Below, piece by piece: positions 6,319 to 8,675 of a stretch of 8,675 nt of DNA. The stretch covers positions 1 to 8,675 of the forward strand of contig SYAB01000018.1 in NCBI GenBank assembly GCA_005787665.1. The letters are read 5' to 3'. A model generated the notes under the pieces. It was not told the DNA's origin and did not search any database. It worked only from the letters and a program-made list of their open reading frames with translations. The position numbers were made by a program, and so were the translations under genes. Source of the DNA: Actinomycetota bacterium (lineage in GTDB: Bacteria; Actinomycetota; Actinomycetes; Mycobacteriales; Mycobacteriaceae). Position 1 is the first letter of the stretch. The number at the start of each line of letters is the position of its first letter.

Positions 6319-6336
6319 GCCGGTCGTGTAACCGGC
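6319..6336. terminator. Hairpin between convergent GMC and CitE-like genes
   Basis: GCCGGT (6319-6324) and ACCGGC (6331-6336) are perfect inverted repeats with a CGTGTA loop, in the 39-base gap between convergent stop codons. There is no T-tract. The same gap and the end of the GMC gene hold three copies of CGCCGGT, two followed by CG. A bidirectional terminator is plausible. Confidence 0.4.
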
Positions 6337-6340
6337 TGAA

Positions 6341-7264
6341 TCAGTAGTGGTACGTGTCCGACGGCGCGGTCACATGCACGGCCTGATCATCGAACTCGGA
6401 GACCTCGATCCCGTAGGAGCGGGCCAGGTTGAGGATCTTGGTGGCACGAGCGATCCTCGGTAGATCCGAGCCGTTGCGGATCTCGCCGCCGTCGCGTTCG
6501 TACTCGGCGAAGAACTCCTTGGCCCAGCTGATCTCTTCCTGAGACGGCGACAGACCCTCGTTGACGGTCGGGCACTGGTCGGGAGTCAGGCAGATCTTTC
6601 CGGTCATCCCGAACTCTGCCGACACCGCGGTAGCTTCACTGAGCTTGAGCGCGCTCGATCCCACCGTCGGGCCGTCGATGGCACCGGGCAGGTGGGCTGC
6701 CTTGGCGGCGATCGTGAACCGCGACCGTGCGTAGGCCAGCGTCGTCGGGTTCTCGCCGAAGCCAGTGTCGCGCCGGAAATCGCCGATGCCGAACGCCAGT
6801 CTGAAGGTGCCCTTCGCGGAAGCGATCTCGGTGATGCGCTCCAATCCTCGCGCGGTTTCCACCAGCGCGACGATCGGCACGTCGGGCAACCGCTTGGCGG
6901 TTTCGGTCACGTGGTCGACGGACTCGACCATCGCCAGCATCACCCCGCCCACCGAGGTGGTGGCCAGCATGGCCAGATCGTCGGCCCAGAACTGGGTGCC
7001 GAAACCGTTGACCCGGACCCAGTCCGTCTTGCCGTCGGCGAGCCAGCGCACCACGTTCTCGCGGGCCGCGGTCTTGCCCTTGGGGGCCACCGCGTCCTCG
7101 ATGTCGAGCACGACGATGTCGGCGCGCGACCGTGCTGCCGGCGCGAACTTGTCGTATTGAGCCCCGTTGACCAGCAGCCAGCTTCGGGCCAGGACCGGGT
7201 CGATGCGGAATCCGACGTCGTGCGTCTCGGTGCCGGCATCCCATCCGGTGGCTTGGTCGTACAT
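6341..7264 (-). CDS. CitE-like HpcH/HpaI family lyase (Rv3075c-like)
   Basis: This 307-residue protein is a TIM-barrel member of the HpcH/HpaI aldolase / citrate lyase beta family. Visible features are LDIEDAV with acidic residues 54-57, VRVN with R84, LVETARG with the metal ligand E136, and FGIGDF with the second metal ligand D162. Family members bind Mg2+ and make or break C-C bonds in acyl-CoA or keto-acid substrates such as malyl-CoA or citramalyl-CoA. No citrate lyase alpha or gamma gene is nearby, so it is not part of a classical citrate lyase complex. The length and sequence recall M. tuberculosis Rv3075c. The start at 7264 has no good ribosome binding site; GGAAGG at 7281-7286 is 16 bases away, and an in-frame TGA lies just beyond. 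It converges on GMC and diverges from the MOSC gene. Confidence 0.85.
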   Translation of the reverse strand: MYDQATGWDAGTETHDVGFRIDPVLARSWLLVNGAQYDKFAPAARSRADIVVLDIEDAVAPKGKTAARENVVRWLADGKTDWVRVNGFGTQFWADDLAMLATTSVGGVMLAMVESVDHVTETAKRLPDVPIVALVETARGLERITEIASAKGTFRLAFGIGDFRRDTGFGENPTTLAYARSRFTIAAKAAHLPGAIDGPTVGSSALKLSEATAVSAEFGMTGKICLTPDQCPTVNEGLSPSQEEISWAKEFFAEYERDGGEIRNGSDLPRIARATKILNLARSYGIEVSEFDDQAVHVTAPSDTYHY

Positions 7265-7304
7265 CGCTGTCAGCCCGGTGCCTTCCGCTCAACCATGCCA
7301 CCGT

Positions 7305-7322
7305 TGCGGCACAGTGGCCGCA
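7305..7322. promoter_or_regulatory. Inverted repeat upstream of the CitE-like gene
   Basis: TGCGGC (7305-7310) and GCCGCA (7317-7322) are perfect inverted repeats around ACAGTG, about 40 bases upstream of the CitE-like ATG, within the 165-base divergent gap. It could be an operator or leader hairpin. No matching regulator is known to me, and nothing else clear was seen in 7265-7417. Confidence 0.3.
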
Positions 7323-7417
7323 CCATCGTCGCACTGACGGCGGCGACGGCCAAAACCAGCGTCCCCGGGACCGCGCTCGTTAACCGTCGCCCCTATCCTC
7401 GCGCCGGCCCGCGTCAC

Positions 7418-7423
7418 TAAACT
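7418..7423 (+). promoter_or_regulatory. -10 element for a probable leaderless MOSC mRNA
   Basis: TAAACT fits the TANNNT consensus and ends six bases before the ATG at 7430. The gap CTGCCC has no Shine-Dalgarno sequence. The spacing is the same as at the GMC gene, supporting transcription from the A of the start codon. Confidence 0.6.
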
Positions 7424-7429
7424 CTGCCC

Positions 7430-8413
7430 ATGATGAATGCCGGTCGCGTCGTGTCGATCTGGCGGTATCCGGTCAAGTCGATGGCCGGCGAGCGACTCGA
7501 GGCTGCCGAGATCGGACACCTGGGGTTGCACGCCGATCGGACCTGGGCGGTCCGCGACACGGAGCTGGGCGCCACCACGAGTGCCAAACGGCTGCCGGGG
7601 TTGTTGTGGTGCACAGCCCGTTACGTCGGCGAACCACCACCGAATGCCGGACCCGGCAACGCACCCGAGGTGATCATCGGGCTGCCGGGCGGCGACGAGG
7701 TCTCCAGTTCGGATCCGACCGTGCACCGCCGGCTCTCGGAGTACCTGGATCGCGACGTCGAGCTGCGGGCACTGCCTCCGGTCGCCGATCGCGGCTCCTA
7801 CCGCGGCCCGATGGCCACCAAGACCGATATGCGGACCATCTTCGGTCTCGGTCCCGACGATCCGTTGCCGGATCTGTCGATGTTCCCGGTGCGCAAGCTC
7901 GCCGAGATCAGCCGCTACGCGACGCCCATCGGCAGCTACGCCGACGCCTACCCGGTGCATCTGATGAGTGAACAGGCACTGGCGGCCATGGCGGCGCTGG
8001 CACCGGGGTCGGACTTCGACGTACGGCGGTTCCGGCCCACCGTGCTCATCGACTCCCCCGACTCCGCCGAGCACCCGGAGCTGTCCTGGTGCGGCGGCAC
8101 CTTGCGCACGCCCGGGCGGTTGGAACTGGCCCCCCTGATTCCCACCATCCGGTGTGTGATGCCCACCCACTCCCAGCCGCAGCTGGAGCGGGACCCGGCA
8201 ATCACGAGAACCGTCGCGGCCCACGCTCGGCGGTGTCTGGGGGTGTATGCCGAGGTGCTCGCCCCGGGCCGGATCGCCGAAGGCGACGTGGTGTCGCTGA
8301 TGCCGCCCCACCGTTCGACGCTGGCGTCGACGGCGGGCACGGCGGCCGGAACGCTCAAGCGGGCGGTGATGCGGACGGTGTCGGCCGCGCTGCCCAAGGG
8401 CGGGAAGTCCTAA
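7430..8413 (+). CDS. MOSC domain protein, mARC/YcbX-like molybdenum cofactor enzyme
   Basis: This 327-residue protein has an N-terminal MOSC beta-barrel domain, opened by WRYPVKSMAGE (11-21), and a C-terminal MOSC domain with RRFRPTVLID (199-208) and GVYAEVLAPGRIAEGDVV (271-288). C242 in IRCVMPT matches the conserved cysteine that holds the sulfurated molybdenum cofactor in mARC and YcbX. These proteins reduce N-hydroxylated compounds with electrons from a redox partner; no partner domain is fused here, as the tail (about 300-327) is only basic and Ala/Ser-rich. It is probably cytoplasmic. The start is one of two adjacent ATGs (7430, 7433); the first fits a leaderless transcript from the -10 at 7418-7423. 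It stands alone on its strand between two intergenic regions. The physiological substrate is unknown. Confidence 0.85.
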   Translation: MMNAGRVVSIWRYPVKSMAGERLEAAEIGHLGLHADRTWAVRDTELGATTSAKRLPGLLWCTARYVGEPPPNAGPGNAPEVIIGLPGGDEVSSSDPTVHRRLSEYLDRDVELRALPPVADRGSYRGPMATKTDMRTIFGLGPDDPLPDLSMFPVRKLAEISRYATPIGSYADAYPVHLMSEQALAAMAALAPGSDFDVRRFRPTVLIDSPDSAEHPELSWCGGTLRTPGRLELAPLIPTIRCVMPTHSQPQLERDPAITRTVAAHARRCLGVYAEVLAPGRIAEGDVVSLMPPHRSTLASTAGTAAGTLKRAVMRTVSAALPKGGKS

Positions 8414-8431
8414 TTCGGGGTCGGATCCGCA

Positions 8432-8464
8432 GCTCGGACTCGTTAATCCGGCGAGCCTGTTTTG
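8432..8464 (+). terminator. Candidate intrinsic terminator after the MOSC gene
   Basis: GCTCG (8432-8436) pairs with CGAGC (8452-8456), with possible inner pairing of GGA and TCC, followed by the T-rich CTGTTTT (8457-8463). It lies 18 bases after the MOSC stop. The stem is imperfect, but this is the only hairpin in the window followed by a T-tract. Confidence 0.4.
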
Positions 8465-8472
8465 TCGGTGGT

Positions 8473-8488
8473 TCGAACTAGTGTTCGA
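8473..8488. promoter_or_regulatory. LexA-binding SOS box
   Basis: TCGAAC-TAGT-GTTCGA is a perfect match to the mycobacterial SOS box TCGAAC-N4-GTTCGA bound by LexA. It ends three bases before the ATG at 8492. The candidate -10 hexamer of that gene (8479-8484) lies inside it, so bound LexA should block RNA polymerase directly. In M. tuberculosis several 13E12-family genes carry the same box and respond to DNA damage. Confidence 0.88.
8479..8484 (+). promoter_or_regulatory. -10 element inside the SOS box
   Basis: TAGTGT fits TANNNT and ends seven bases before the ATG at 8492, with no ribosome binding site between. The transcript is probably leaderless. TTGTCG at 8462-8467 is -35-like but too close (11 bases) to be a standard partner. 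Confidence 0.55.
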
Positions 8489-8491
8489 TGT

Positions 8492-8675
8492 ATGGGATTT
8501 TTGTCGGCGTTGGATCAGCTGGAGGCGGCGTGGGACACGCTTGCCTCGTTGCCGGTGGAGGGGTTGAGTGCGCCGCAGGTGCTGGCGGTGCTGGATCGGT
8601 TGGAACGGCATCGGCGCCGGCTTCCGGGGTTCGAGCATGCGTTGGTGACCCATGTGCAGGCGCAGGCCGGCCCGA
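8492..8675 (+). CDS. 13E12 repeat / DUF222 family protein, N-terminal part
   Basis: The first 61 codons of an ORF that runs off the window. The peptide MGFLSALDQLEAAWDTLASL, then LSAPQVLAVLDRLERHRRRLPGFEHALVTHVQAQAGP, resembles the N-terminus of mycobacterial 13E12/DUF222 proteins, with the typical RRLP..EHALV block at about 43-53. Such proteins usually end in an HNH nuclease domain, but that part is not visible. Many codons end in TTG or GTG, as is common in this multicopy family. From memory, the M. tuberculosis counterpart Rv3074 is SOS-controlled and next to Rv3075c, so the nearby CitE-like gene supports partial synteny, with a MOSC gene in between here. An ATG at 8488 is in another frame. 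Expression should rise after DNA damage. Confidence 0.75.
   Translation, partial: MGFLSALDQLEAAWDTLASLPVEGLSAPQVLAVLDRLERHRRRLPGFEHALVTHVQAQAGP

Noticed and set aside
7295..7420. A 41-codon plus-strand ORF just before the MOSC gene
   Set aside because: No ribosome binding site, no recognisable features, and its stop overlaps the MOSC -10 element.
7289..8653. A 454-codon minus-strand ORF over the MOSC gene
   Set aside because: Its translation is low complexity, rich in Arg, Gly and His, typical of the antisense shadow of a high-GC gene; the MOSC frame has clear domain motifs.

Overview
The window looks like chromosomal DNA of a mycobacterium, probably an environmental or fast-growing Mycolicibacterium-type species. 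The DNA is very GC-rich with strong third-position GC bias. The protein set is typically mycobacterial: a DUF4193 zinc-ribbon protein, a RipD-like catalytically dead NlpC/P60 protein, an R2-like ligand-binding oxidase (R2lox, Rv0233-like), an Rv1279-like GMC oxidoreductase, an Rv3075c-like CitE homologue and the start of a 13E12/DUF222 gene under a mycobacterial LexA box. Several genes start directly after a TANNNT -10 element with no ribosome binding site, which fits the leaderless mRNAs common in mycobacteria.

Left part (1-1170): a possible 13-codon tail of an upstream gene, then the DUF4193 gene (+), which converges on ripD (-) across a GC-rich hairpin. The 225-base gap upstream of ripD holds a hairpin in the ripD leader and a tandem GTCAC-type direct repeat with a 9-base period, a candidate site for an OmpR-family regulator such as MtrA.

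Middle part (1171-6301): a redox-rich block. A class III PLP aminotransferase (+) and R2lox (+) are separated by 247 bases that hold a probable small membrane-protein ORF on the minus strand, broken by one base. R2lox converges on a short zinc-dependent MDR dehydrogenase (-); their stop codons overlap in a CTAG palindrome. The dehydrogenase is divergent from a GMC flavoprotein (+) over 76 bases. The four enzymes could act on related amine, alcohol and aldehyde substrates, but they are not one operon and this link is inference.

Right part (6302-8675): the GMC gene converges on a CitE-like HpcH/HpaI-family lyase (-) across a small hairpin. That lyase is divergent from a MOSC-domain (mARC-like) molybdenum-cofactor protein (+). 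A candidate terminator follows. The window ends in the first 61 codons of a DUF222/13E12-family gene whose -10 element lies inside a perfect SOS box, so it should be induced by DNA damage.

No tRNA, rRNA, insertion sequence, prophage integrase or CRISPR array was seen. Most genes are recognisable mycobacterial families. The points most worth following are the SOS-controlled partial gene, the ripD upstream repeats, the broken small ORF and the enzyme neighbourhood of R2lox.
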